DNA from: Ornithinibacillus sp. 4-3
Lineage (GTDB): Bacteria > Bacillota > Bacilli > Bacillales > Amphibacillaceae
Length of the DNA: 64,000 nucleotides
Assembly: GCF_040958695.1 (NCBI RefSeq)
Contig: NZ_CP162599.1
Location: forward strand, 406,001 to 470,000
Direction of reading: 5' to 3'
Shown here: in pieces, positions 23,196 through 31,388 of the stretch
Layout: each line of letters begins with the position of its first letter
Position numbering within the stretch: the stretch's first letter is position 1
Translations under genes and position numbers: made by a program
Notes under the pieces: generated by a model
What the model was told of the DNA's origin: nothing
The model's input: only the letters and a program-made list of their open reading frames with translations
Database searches by the model: none

Positions 23196-25757
23196 GTGCA
23201 AGTAATCATTTCTCATGTAAATACAGATTTCGATGCATTAGCTTCTATGATTGCAGCGAAAAAGCTTTATCCAGAAGCACAAATTGTTATTACAGATAAA
23301 CAAAATGATGCAGTTACTCAATTTTTAAATATATATCGTGATACTTTGCCAATGATGCAAGATCGTTTGGTTGATTGGGATCAGGTAGAAGAGCTTATTA
23401 TTGTTGATGTAGCAGCCTTGGAAAGAACAGGTGATTACAGTAAACAGCTGAATCGTGAAAATTTGACGATTACTATATACGATCATCACCCCAGTAAAGA
23501 TGGCGATATTACTCCAGAGCATGGAAGAATAGAGCCCTTGGGAGCTGCGGTGACATTATTAATTGAAGAAATTCGTAAGCAGCAAATTCCTATTTCTTCT
23601 TTTGAAGCAACTATTTTTGGCTTGGGGATTTATACAGATACAGGTTCGTTTACTTATGCCGGAACGACTGCTAGGGATTTACAGGCAGCAAGCTATTTAA
23701 TGGAACAAGGGATGAACTTAGAAATTATTCAACGCTTTGCTGATCAAATGCTATTGCCAGAGCAACAAGAATTATTCAATCAATTATTTTTAAATACTAC
23801 AGAATATAAAGTGGATGGTTTAAACATTCTTGTTGCCGCCCATGAGCAGCAGAAGTTCCAAGGTGGCTTATCAACACTAACTAGGAAATTATTAGAAATG
23901 ACAGATGCAGATGCCGTCTTAGTAGTTGTTGAAATGCAGAAACGAGTATATATCATTGGACGTGCCAGCTCGAATCGAATTAATTTCTTACCTTTATTGA
24001 AGCTATGGAAGGGTGGGGGACATGAGCAGGCAGGATCTGCAACAATTAAAAATGGGATAATGGCTGAAGTACTCCCAGCTGTTGTAGAGAATATGGAGAT
24101 TATTTTGAAGCCGGCTATTACAGCTAGAGATATTATGACAACACCAGTAAAAACATTAGGGCCCAAAATGACGATTGAAGCAGCTGGAAAACTAATGTAT
24201 CGCTATGGTCATTCTGGTTTTCCAATTGTGGAGGATGGTAAGCTATTAGGAATTATTTCTCGTCGAGATCTTGATAAAGCCAACCATCATGGTTTAGGTC
24301 ATGCACCTGTAAAAGGTTATATGAGTTCGAAAATTGTAACCATTCATCCAGAAACATCGATTGAGGAAATACAAAAAATAATGATTGAACATAATGTTGG
24401 ACGCTTGCCAGTAGTAGAGAATGGGAAGCTAATAGGAATTCTATCTCGGACAAATATTATTGAAGTTCTACATCATAAAAATATAGAAACAAATGCAGTG
24501 AAAACGGAAAAATATGAGCACCAATTAGCTAAAAGAATGGAAGAGCAATTACCACAGGATATTTATGCCCTACTTCAAAAGATTAGTAAAACAGCATCTG
24601 ATGGAAACCTTTCTGTATATTTAATTGGTGGAATTGTGCGTGATATTATCCTAGGTAAACCTAATGATGATGTAGATATTGTTGTAGAAGGTGACGGCAT
24701 TGCTTTTGCACAGCAATTAAAAGAAGGATATGGCGGCGATGTATTAGTACATGAGAGCTTTGGTACAGCTACATGGGAGCATCCTTCTGGAGTGAAAATT
24801 GATGTGACTTCCTCACGTTTAGAATATTATGAGCGTCCAGCTGCATTGCCAGATGTTGAAAAATCAACGTTAAGAGAAGATTTAGAACGAAGAGATTTTA
24901 CAATTAATGCGATGGCTATTTATTTGACAGGAGAAAAATTTGGCGAGATTGTTGATCCTTATTTAGGAGCAAGGGATATAAAGCAAAAGACTATTAAAGT
25001 CTTGCATAATTTAAGCTTTGTTGAAGATCCAACACGTATTTTTAGGGCAGTTCGATTTGAAACACGCTTTGGATTTAAAATGGATAATCAAACAGAAAGT
25101 TTAGCAGTACAAGCAATGCCAGGAATTAAGGAATTATCTGCGAATCGAATTTTGTACGAAATGGAGAAGATGTTTAATGAAATAGCTCCAGAGCGTACGA
25201 TTCAGCGTTTATTTGAATTAGGTTTTTGGCAGCAATATGACATTAGTAAGCAAGCAGCAGCAAGCAGTTGTATACATGTAAAGCGCTTAAAAAGTATATA
25301 TGAAACACACTCAAATCTTGGAGATAAAAATCATTGGTTTTCTTATTTTCTTATTCCCTTTTATAAAGCAGGCCAGTTGAAACAGGCAAAACAGTTTGCA
25401 TTAACAAAGAAGGAAGGGAAATTACTTCAAGAAATTACAGAGCTAACGTCATATGTAGAGTGGAGAAATAGTAGCACGATTGCCGAGCTACATCAACAAT
25501 TAAAAATATATTCGAATGATGCTATTCTATTTATGCTAGCAGATGAGACACAAGATTTTCAGCAATTTGTTCTTTCCTATTTGGAAAAGGCACAGAACCT
25601 CCCAGTATATTTAACAGGAGCAGACCTTATTAAAAAAGGCTTGAAGCCGAGTGCTGCTTTTTCAAAGATTCTTTTTGATCTAGAAGTAGCAATACTGAAT
25701 AATGAAGTGGCCTCAAAAGAGATGGCTGAACAATGGCTGGAAGAATATTTGGTATAG
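23196..25757 (+). CDS. DHH-CBS-tRNA nucleotidyltransferase fusion, probable A-adding enzyme
   Basis: An 853-residue multidomain protein. Residues 1-300 form a DHH phosphoesterase with DHHA1 (HVNTDFDAL near 8, D96HHP, GGGHEQAGSAT near 272). Two CBS domains follow (about 310-365 and 372-430). From 465 there is a class II tRNA nucleotidyltransferase head: LIGGIVRDIILGKPNDDVDIV with the catalytic DxD near 490, RRDFTINAMA near 565, and EDPTRIFRAVRF near 610. An RNA-binding helical body completes it. Aquifex has an enzyme of similar architecture and size that adds only the terminal A to tRNA, with a separate CC-adding enzyme. By analogy this is likely A-adding. GTG start with AAGGAGG 10 bases upstream. 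Confidence 0.92.
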   Translation: MQVIISHVNTDFDALASMIAAKKLYPEAQIVITDKQNDAVTQFLNIYRDTLPMMQDRLVDWDQVEELIIVDVAALERTGDYSKQLNRENLTITIYDHHPSKDGDITPEHGRIEPLGAAVTLLIEEIRKQQIPISSFEATIFGLGIYTDTGSFTYAGTTARDLQAASYLMEQGMNLEIIQRFADQMLLPEQQELFNQLFLNTTEYKVDGLNILVAAHEQQKFQGGLSTLTRKLLEMTDADAVLVVVEMQKRVYIIGRASSNRINFLPLLKLWKGGGHEQAGSATIKNGIMAEVLPAVVENMEIILKPAITARDIMTTPVKTLGPKMTIEAAGKLMYRYGHSGFPIVEDGKLLGIISRRDLDKANHHGLGHAPVKGYMSSKIVTIHPETSIEEIQKIMIEHNVGRLPVVENGKLIGILSRTNIIEVLHHKNIETNAVKTEKYEHQLAKRMEEQLPQDIYALLQKISKTASDGNLSVYLIGGIVRDIILGKPNDDVDIVVEGDGIAFAQQLKEGYGGDVLVHESFGTATWEHPSGVKIDVTSSRLEYYERPAALPDVEKSTLREDLERRDFTINAMAIYLTGEKFGEIVDPYLGARDIKQKTIKVLHNLSFVEDPTRIFRAVRFETRFGFKMDNQTESLAVQAMPGIKELSANRILYEMEKMFNEIAPERTIQRLFELGFWQQYDISKQAAASSCIHVKRLKSIYETHSNLGDKNHWFSYFLIPFYKAGQLKQAKQFALTKKEGKLLQEITELTSYVEWRNSSTIAELHQQLKIYSNDAILFMLADETQDFQQFVLSYLEKAQNLPVYLTGADLIKKGLKPSAAFSKILFDLEVAILNNEVASKEMAEQWLEEYLV

Positions 25758-25760
25758 AAA

Positions 25761-25796
25761 AGCTTGGAGGAAATTTTTCCTCCAAGCTCTTTTAGT
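25761..25796. terminator. Bidirectional terminator between convergent genes
   Basis: AGCTTGGAGGA (25762-25772) pairs with TCCTCCAAGCT (25779-25789), then CTTTTAG. The hairpin reaches the stop region of the minus-strand hydantoinase-like gene. Confidence 0.82.
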
Positions 25797-27186
25797 TATT
25801 TGCTTCTATAAACTTTCCTGCTAGAATATCACCAACAACCCCATTTTTCATAATTGTTGTTCCATTAACAATGGTTGCAACAGGAGCAGCGTTTAATTGA
25901 AATCCGTCATAAGCAGTTACTTTACTCTTACTATGTAATTTCTCACGCTCAATGGTTGCTTGTTTATCCATATCCACAATGGTGAAGTCAGCATCTGCTC
26001 CAACTTGAAGAGCGCCCTTCTGTGGATAAACACCAAATTGCTTCGCTGGATTTTCAGAAAGCAAAGCTGCTACATGCTGTAAGGTAATTTTCTCTTCGGC
26101 AGCAGCATGAATCATTAATGGTGCCAGGGTCTCTACACCACACATGCCTGAAGGTGTGTTCCATAAATCACCATCTTTTTCTTCTGGAGTATGTGGTGCA
26201 TGGTCTGAGCAAACGATTGATATGGTACCATCAAGTATGCCTTTCCATAATGCATCCTGATCTTCTTGACGCTTAATTAACGGATATACTTTCATAGATG
26301 TACCGACTTTATCAAAGTCCTCATTCGTTAAAAATAAGTAATGTGGACATGTTTCTCCAGTAATAGGATAGCCTTCTGCTTGAGCTTGGCGAATAAGCTC
26401 GACCCCTTCAGCAGTACTAATATGAAGTACATGTAATCTTGCACCAGTAGCTTTTGCGAATTCGATTCCTGTTTGAATCGTAGTTGATTCGGCAATGTTT
26501 GGACGTGATTGTAGGACCGTCTCATAGTCAGCTTTGCCAGTACGCTTCATTTTCTTCGTTAAATAATTGATTAGGTCACTGTTTTCTGCATGGATGGATA
26601 TTGTTTTGCCAGTCTTTGCTACTTCTTCAAAAATTTGATATACTTCTCCATCATTACATGGTGGAATAACATTTTCCATTCCATCCTCGTAATTATAAAT
26701 AAGTGCAAAGGTATTTTTATCAATCGCATAACCCCAGAAATATTTATAGCCAATAACACCTAATTCATCTAATTCCTTAAGGTTTTCCATATTTAAATCA
26801 CCTAAGCAAATGCCCCAAACACCAAAATTAACATGTGCCTTACTTTGGAAATTTTTCACTTGTTTATGGAAGTTTTCTTTATTATTAATTGGTGGATTTG
26901 AATTTGGCATTTCAAAAATCGTAGTAATTCCGCCAGCCGCTGCAGCGCGAGTAGAATGGAAGAAATCTTCTTTATGTGTTGCGCCACCATCACGGGAGTG
27001 GACATGTGTATCTATTAATCCAGGTAAAACATATAATCCGGAAGCATCTGTGATTTCTTTTGCTTCTCCATTAAATGCTTCTTTAGAAATACGAGAGATT
27101 TTCCCGTCTTTAATGTAAATGTTTGCTTGATAGATTTCATTAGGTGTAACAATCTCACCATTTAAAATGACATGGTCCCAAGTCAA
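25792..27186 (-). CDS. Cyclic amidohydrolase (dihydropyrimidinase / allantoinase / dihydroorotase superfamily)
   Basis: A 464-residue binuclear-metal hydrolase that opens cyclic amide or ureide rings. Visible metal-site elements are DTHVHSRDGG near 60, the probable carboxylated lysine in GYKYFWGY near 150, the histidine in HAENS near 200, HVLHIST near 255, and the aspartate in SDHAPH near 325. GETCPHYLFLT near 280 is typical of allantoinases and hydantoinases. The TTG at 27186 has AAGGAG 8 bases upstream; the GTG three codons earlier is inside that site. It is divergent from the AAA+ regulator gene and heads the catabolic cluster. Allantoinase and hydantoinase cannot be told apart by eye. Confidence 0.9.
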   Translation of the reverse strand: MTWDHVILNGEIVTPNEIYQANIYIKDGKISRISKEAFNGEAKEITDASGLYVLPGLIDTHVHSRDGGATHKEDFFHSTRAAAAGGITTIFEMPNSNPPINNKENFHKQVKNFQSKAHVNFGVWGICLGDLNMENLKELDELGVIGYKYFWGYAIDKNTFALIYNYEDGMENVIPPCNDGEVYQIFEEVAKTGKTISIHAENSDLINYLTKKMKRTGKADYETVLQSRPNIAESTTIQTGIEFAKATGARLHVLHISTAEGVELIRQAQAEGYPITGETCPHYLFLTNEDFDKVGTSMKVYPLIKRQEDQDALWKGILDGTISIVCSDHAPHTPEEKDGDLWNTPSGMCGVETLAPLMIHAAAEEKITLQHVAALLSENPAKQFGVYPQKGALQVGADADFTIVDMDKQATIEREKLHSKSKVTAYDGFQLNAAPVATIVNGTTIMKNGVVGDILAGKFIEANN

Positions 27187-27249
27187 TGCTAACACTCCTT
27201 ATCTATTGCTTATTTGTACGATCCATTGTTTCTTTAGTATAATTTTTTT

Positions 27250-27403
27250 GATTGGGCAAATCTAAGTCTTTATGTACTTAAAGTAAGTCTAAAGAGACTT
27301 TTTAATTCGTTTTTTGTTTTGATAATATTAATTCAATGAAATTTCTTAAAATTAAAAAGACGACAGTTTACACTTCTCAAAAGATATTAATAATTGCCCA
27401 ATC
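27250..27403. promoter_or_regulatory. Symmetric inverted 10-mer pair in the divergent promoter region
   Basis: GATTGGGCAA occurs at 27250-27259 and its exact reverse complement TTGCCCAATC at 27394-27403. Each lies 61-63 bases before one of the two divergent start codons (27186 minus, 27465 plus). A third near match, ATTGGGAAA, is at 27428-27436. The arrangement suggests binding sites for the neighbouring regulator acting on both genes. No -24/-12 sigma-54 promoter was found in this region. Confidence 0.4.
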
Positions 27404-27464
27404 TATCATATGGTCGTCTAAGTTTTCATTGGGAAATGTTAATAGAAGAAAGGTGTGAACATTT

Positions 27465-28778
27465 ATGAAACAAGATATTTTTAATAAGCACTTTTTTAAA
27501 GAGATTTTAGATCATGCCACTTATGAAGTGTTTGTTACAGATTCTGATGGAGTAGTTTTGTATATCAACAATCTTTGCCAAGAGTTTTATGGAGTGGGTC
27601 CTGAAGAAATCATTGGAAAAAACGTAAGAGATCTCGAAGACGATTTATTTTATCCTTCTGCAACTTTACAAGTATTAAAATCGCATCAACATATTGAACT
27701 CATGCAAAAAACTGCAAAAGGAAAAAGGCTGTTTGTACAAGCAAAGCCGATATTTGCAGAAAATGGCGATCTCCTCCAGGTGATTAATTATACAAGAGAG
27801 CTTATTAATACGATGAAGCTTACAAAACAAATTAATTTACTTGAAGGACAGCTGAAGGAAAAGAGTAAGCCGCAACAAGATCCAAGCTTTTATAAATTGA
27901 TTGCAAAAAATGAAGTAATGAAAAACACAGTTGAATTAATGATGCGCTCAGCACGTACAGAAAAGCCAATTTTAATTCGTGGAGAAACAGGGGTAGGGAA
28001 GAGTTTAATGGCTCAACGAATTCATTATTTAAGTCACCGTAACCGTAGTCCATTTCGACAAATTAATTGCGCGAATTATTCAGAGACAGTCTTAGATAAT
28101 GGAGAAGAGCTAGTTCAATTAATGAATGGTGGTACGCTCTATCTAGATAACATCGATGAAATGACAATGGAAATGCAATCCAAACTTCTGCATTTCATTG
28201 AAAACAAACGAAACATCCCATTAGATGGCGGGCAAATCAACGCAGATATCCGCTTTGTATCCTCGACAAAGAAGGATCTTTTAGCTCTAGTTCGTGAAGG
28301 AAAGTTTCGCGAAGATCTCTACTACCGTTTAAATATTATACCCATAGAAATACCACCCTTACGTCAGCGCCAAGAGGATATCTACCCCTTAACAATGGAG
28401 TTTTTATCAAAGTTCAATGAAGAATATAGTCGTTCTGTAAGTATTTCTGCTTATGTAAGAAATGCATTTTATGAATATGAATGGCCTGGAAATATTCGTG
28501 AATTAGAAAATCTAATTGAAAGACTTGTGATTGTGACAGAGGGGTCTGAAGTAAAGTTAAGTCAATTACCATCTAGTGTGAAATTAGGCTCTATCTCAAA
28601 GGCAAAAACATTGCCAGAGAAAATGGCGCAGCTAGAGCAATCATTAATATTAGAAGCATACGATATTTACCACTCTAGCTATAAAGTGGCAGAAAGTTTA
28701 GGAATTAGCCAATCAGCAGCAACAAGAAAAATAAAAAAATACGTTAAATGGAACGAAAAAACACATTTTGAGGAATAA
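27465..28778 (+). CDS. PAS-AAA+-Fis regulator lacking the sigma-54 contact loop
   Basis: A 437-residue protein laid out like a sigma-54 activator: PAS domain (about 10-115), linker, AAA+ core and a C-terminal Fis-type helix-turn-helix (about 383-428, KVAESLGISQSAATRKIKKY). Walker A GETGVGKSL starts near 173. The stretch that should hold GAFTGA is missing: INCANYSETVLDNGEELVQL runs directly into MNGGTLYLDNIDE. The Walker B acidic pair DE is replaced by DN. The second region FREDLYYRLNIIPIEIPPLRQR is kept. It therefore cannot contact sigma-54 in the usual way and may not hydrolyse ATP. It probably senses a small molecule through PAS and acts with sigma-A polymerase, as TyrR-like proteins do. 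It is divergent from the cyclic amidohydrolase gene. Confidence 0.88.
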   Translation: MKQDIFNKHFFKEILDHATYEVFVTDSDGVVLYINNLCQEFYGVGPEEIIGKNVRDLEDDLFYPSATLQVLKSHQHIELMQKTAKGKRLFVQAKPIFAENGDLLQVINYTRELINTMKLTKQINLLEGQLKEKSKPQQDPSFYKLIAKNEVMKNTVELMMRSARTEKPILIRGETGVGKSLMAQRIHYLSHRNRSPFRQINCANYSETVLDNGEELVQLMNGGTLYLDNIDEMTMEMQSKLLHFIENKRNIPLDGGQINADIRFVSSTKKDLLALVREGKFREDLYYRLNIIPIEIPPLRQRQEDIYPLTMEFLSKFNEEYSRSVSISAYVRNAFYEYEWPGNIRELENLIERLVIVTEGSEVKLSQLPSSVKLGSISKAKTLPEKMAQLEQSLILEAYDIYHSSYKVAESLGISQSAATRKIKKYVKWNEKTHFEE

Positions 28779-28794
28779 AAATAACTTATTTACT

Positions 28795-28850
28795 TATAGT
28801 GTGTGTTCAAAAAGGTCATTTTTGTTGGACTTTTCGAACATCCTCTTATA
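28795..28850 (+). repeat. Palindromic repeat with TGTTCAAAAAG arms, copy 1
   Basis: A 56-base element starting TATAGTG and ending CTCTTATA. TGTTCAAAAAG (28804-28814) faces CTTTTCGAACA (28830-28840), so it can form a hairpin. The same element recurs at 41493-41546, and single half-elements occur at 55361 and 63897. It lies between the regulator and the following amidohydrolase gene. Confidence 0.85.
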
Positions 28851-28933
28851 TGAACATACGATTAATCTTAATATTAGTCAGGAATCATATCCGACTAATG
28901 GAAAATATGCCATTTTTACAAGGAGGAATTAGC

Positions 28934-30358
28934 TTGAATGTTGATACGTTAATTATCAATGCAGATTTATTTACGATGCAAGGAGAAGGGGTAGGCTATG
29001 TTGACTGTGGTGCAGTAGCGATTGATAAAGGAAGAATTATCGAAGTTGGATCAACAGAAGCATTACAAAAAGAGTTTAATGCCGAAGAAACGATTGATGC
29101 GACAAATATGATGGTTTTACCAGGTTTTGTCGATGCACATATGCATACATACTGGGCGATTCTACGCGGTGTGGCACAGGATACACATAACTGGATGCTA
29201 AGAGGAGTAGAGCCGTTTCGACCATATTTAACCGATGAAAATATGACTGCTGGAGCAAAAATGAATGTTTTGGAAGGATTAGCTACTGGAACAACTACAT
29301 TTTGTGATTACACATTCCCGGCATTAGATTCGGCGAAATTCTTCCATGAAATTGGTGTTAGAGCTTGTGTTACTGGATTTGTTCGTGAAGTTCCAAAGGT
29401 ATTAGATAAATTAGAAGTTGGTGAGCTATATCCTTTTGATCCTAGCTTTGGAGAATATACATTAAACCGAAATCTAGAGCTTATTGAAAAGTGGCATGGT
29501 AAAGATAATAACCGAATTCAAGCATTACTTGGACCTCAGGGGCCAGACTTTATGAGTGCTGAATTTATGAAAAAGGTTAAGAATCTAGCAACAGAAAAAG
29601 ATGTAAAAATACATATGCATGTAGCACAATCCACTCGTGAAACAGAACAGATTCTGAAGCGATATAATAAGCGTTCGATTGCTTTACTTGATGAATTAGG
29701 ATTCTTAGATGAATCATTAATTGCTGTCCATTTGACAGATGCAACAGAAGAAGAAGTGAAATTACTTGTAGATCGTAATGTCTCCATGGTTGTTTGTTCT
29801 GGTTCTATTGGAGTTATTGCAGGTAGAGTACCACCAGCCTATTCCTTTATTAAAGCAGGTGGAAATGTTGGTTTAGGTTCTGACCAAGCATCTGGTAATA
29901 ACTGTAACCAAGTAATTAATGAAATGAAGTTAACAGCATTATTTAATAAAGTGAAATATACGGATCCTGAAGTAATCCCTGCTTGGAAGGCTTTAAGAAT
30001 GGGAACGATTGAAGGTGCTCGTGCAGTAGGACTTGGGGATGAAGTTGGATCACTAGAAAGAGGTAAGAAAGCAGATATTATCTTTGTTGATCTAGGTACA
30101 AGAACGATGCAGCCTGTGATTAAAAAACCAATGCGAAATCATGTACCGAATCTAGTATATTCAGCTAGAGGAGACGAGATTAGAAGAGTCATGGTAGATG
30201 GAAAAACATTATTCTTAAATGATGAGTATTTAACGGTGAATGAAGCGGAAATCATGAGTGATGCCCAAAAGTTTGCTACAGAATTAACAGACCAAGTTCG
30301 AGAAGAAGATTTTAAGAATACTAAGAGCTATGAACTAATGCAAAATGGAAAATTATAA
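28934..30358 (+). CDS. Amidohydrolase of the deaminase/chlorohydrolase group (TrzN/SAH-deaminase-like)
   Basis: A 474-residue single-metal TIM-barrel amidohydrolase. The ligand set is visible: VDAHMHTYW near 66-72, HMHVAQS near 230, VHLTDAT near 265 and the aspartate in GSDQASGNN near 315. Relatives deaminate or dechlorinate N-heterocycles (S-adenosylhomocysteine/methylthioadenosine deaminases, guanine-type deaminases, triazine hydrolases). The usual SNN after that aspartate is GNN here, hinting at a distinct subgroup shared with the paralogue at 34.8 kb. The TTG at 28934 has AAGGAGG 7 bases upstream; an ATG-led extension to 28799 runs through the palindromic repeat and is rejected. Substrate unknown. 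Confidence 0.9.
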   Translation: MNVDTLIINADLFTMQGEGVGYVDCGAVAIDKGRIIEVGSTEALQKEFNAEETIDATNMMVLPGFVDAHMHTYWAILRGVAQDTHNWMLRGVEPFRPYLTDENMTAGAKMNVLEGLATGTTTFCDYTFPALDSAKFFHEIGVRACVTGFVREVPKVLDKLEVGELYPFDPSFGEYTLNRNLELIEKWHGKDNNRIQALLGPQGPDFMSAEFMKKVKNLATEKDVKIHMHVAQSTRETEQILKRYNKRSIALLDELGFLDESLIAVHLTDATEEEVKLLVDRNVSMVVCSGSIGVIAGRVPPAYSFIKAGGNVGLGSDQASGNNCNQVINEMKLTALFNKVKYTDPEVIPAWKALRMGTIEGARAVGLGDEVGSLERGKKADIIFVDLGTRTMQPVIKKPMRNHVPNLVYSARGDEIRRVMVDGKTLFLNDEYLTVNEAEIMSDAQKFATELTDQVREEDFKNTKSYELMQNGKL

Positions 30359-30532
30359 ATAGACCTTTGATGTTACTAAAACATCTATCAAGGTTCTCTA
30401 CTATAGGCGAGAGCGATCCCTTGTTCTAAGTAAGAGCATAGAACTGACAATCTATCTATCAAAAATTCTTTGATGGATATGATAGAAGGAAAAAATGATA
30501 ATAGTCTAAGAAATAACGGAGGGAAAAGATAT

Positions 30533-31276
30533 ATGAGTATGAATCAGAAAGGTTTTGAAATTTTTGCTAATACGTTTTCAGTGGCGGGGATTTGTGAGAA
30601 AACAGGAGCTGTAGGAGCAATTGTTACTACAAGTGCACCTGCAGTAGGGGCCCGTGTACCAAAATGCAAAAAAGGTAAAGGTGTAGTTTTATCACAGAAC
30701 ATGACAGATCCAAGATTAGCAAGTGCTGGAATGGCGATGTTAGATCTCGGATATGATGCAGAGTCAGCTGTTAATGCGATGAAAGCGGTAACACCATATC
30801 CGGAGTATCGTCAGCTTGCTGCAGTAGATATGTCAGGTAAATCTTCTGCTTATACAGGAGAGAAAGCATTTGGACCTTATCAAGGGCAATTTTGTGGTGA
30901 GTATGTAGCTTCTATTGGAAACTATTTATGTACTCCAGAAATTCCCGAAGCAATGGGTAAACATTTTCTAGAAAAGGCAGATTTACCACTTGCAGAGCGC
31001 CTTATCTCTTCTATTGAGGTAGGTTTTGAACTAGGTGGAGAAATCGGCCCAGAACATTCTATCGCATTAGTTGTTTACACAGATTACGAGTTCCCATTAA
31101 TTGATCTAAGAGCAGATTATTGTGATGATCCTTTAGCAGAGTTAAAGAGATTATGGGGAGTTTGGAAAGAGGAAGCAAAAATATATGAAACAAATGCAGT
31201 AGAACCACCTAAACGTTACAAAGAAAGAGAAGAATACTACGAATCTTTACACGCAATGCGTAAGGAGAAAGAATAA
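30533..31276 (+). CDS. DUF1028 family protein (putative Ntn-hydrolase)
   Basis: A 247-residue DUF1028 protein. Diagnostic parts are NTFSVAG near 13, SAPAVGARVP near 35, VLSQNMTDPRLASAGMAML near 55, and the C-terminal DLRADYCDDPLAELKRLWGVW near 208. The family has an N-terminal-nucleophile hydrolase fold and often sits beside amidases and oligopeptide transporters; no substrate is established. GGAGGG lies 9 bases before the ATG. The conserved Thr14 is not second after Met as in most relatives, so 13 residues would have to be removed for it to act as nucleophile. A weak hairpin (30363-30394) separates it from the upstream amidohydrolase gene, and the two are probably co-transcribed. Confidence 0.88.
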   Translation: MSMNQKGFEIFANTFSVAGICEKTGAVGAIVTTSAPAVGARVPKCKKGKGVVLSQNMTDPRLASAGMAMLDLGYDAESAVNAMKAVTPYPEYRQLAAVDMSGKSSAYTGEKAFGPYQGQFCGEYVASIGNYLCTPEIPEAMGKHFLEKADLPLAERLISSIEVGFELGGEIGPEHSIALVVYTDYEFPLIDLRADYCDDPLAELKRLWGVWKEEAKIYETNAVEPPKRYKEREEYYESLHAMRKEKE

Positions 31277-31311
31277 ATATTCCAATCTCCATTTTTAATG
31301 ATGTTAGATAG

Positions 31312-31345
31312 TATCCAGAAAGCCTAATTAGGGGTTTTCTGGATA
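31312..31345 (+). terminator. Hairpin between the DUF1028 gene and the first binding-protein gene
   Basis: TATCCAGAAA pairs with TTTTCTGGATA (31335-31345), with an inner CCT/AGG. T-residues do not follow immediately, so read-through or an mRNA-stability role is possible. Confidence 0.5.
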
Positions 31346-31388
31346 GCTTATCATAAATCTTTTTTATAAAAAGAAAGGGGAGGACATA

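Noticed and set aside
27187..27464. Sigma-54 promoter for the catabolic cluster
   Set aside because: No TGGCAC-N5-TTGC-like pair was found, and the adjacent regulator lacks GAFTGA, so sigma-54 control is unlikely.
28799..28933. N-terminal extension of the amidohydrolase from the ATG frame at 28799
   Set aside because: The extension is translated palindromic repeat and has no ribosome site. The TTG at 28934 has AAGGAGG 7 bases upstream.
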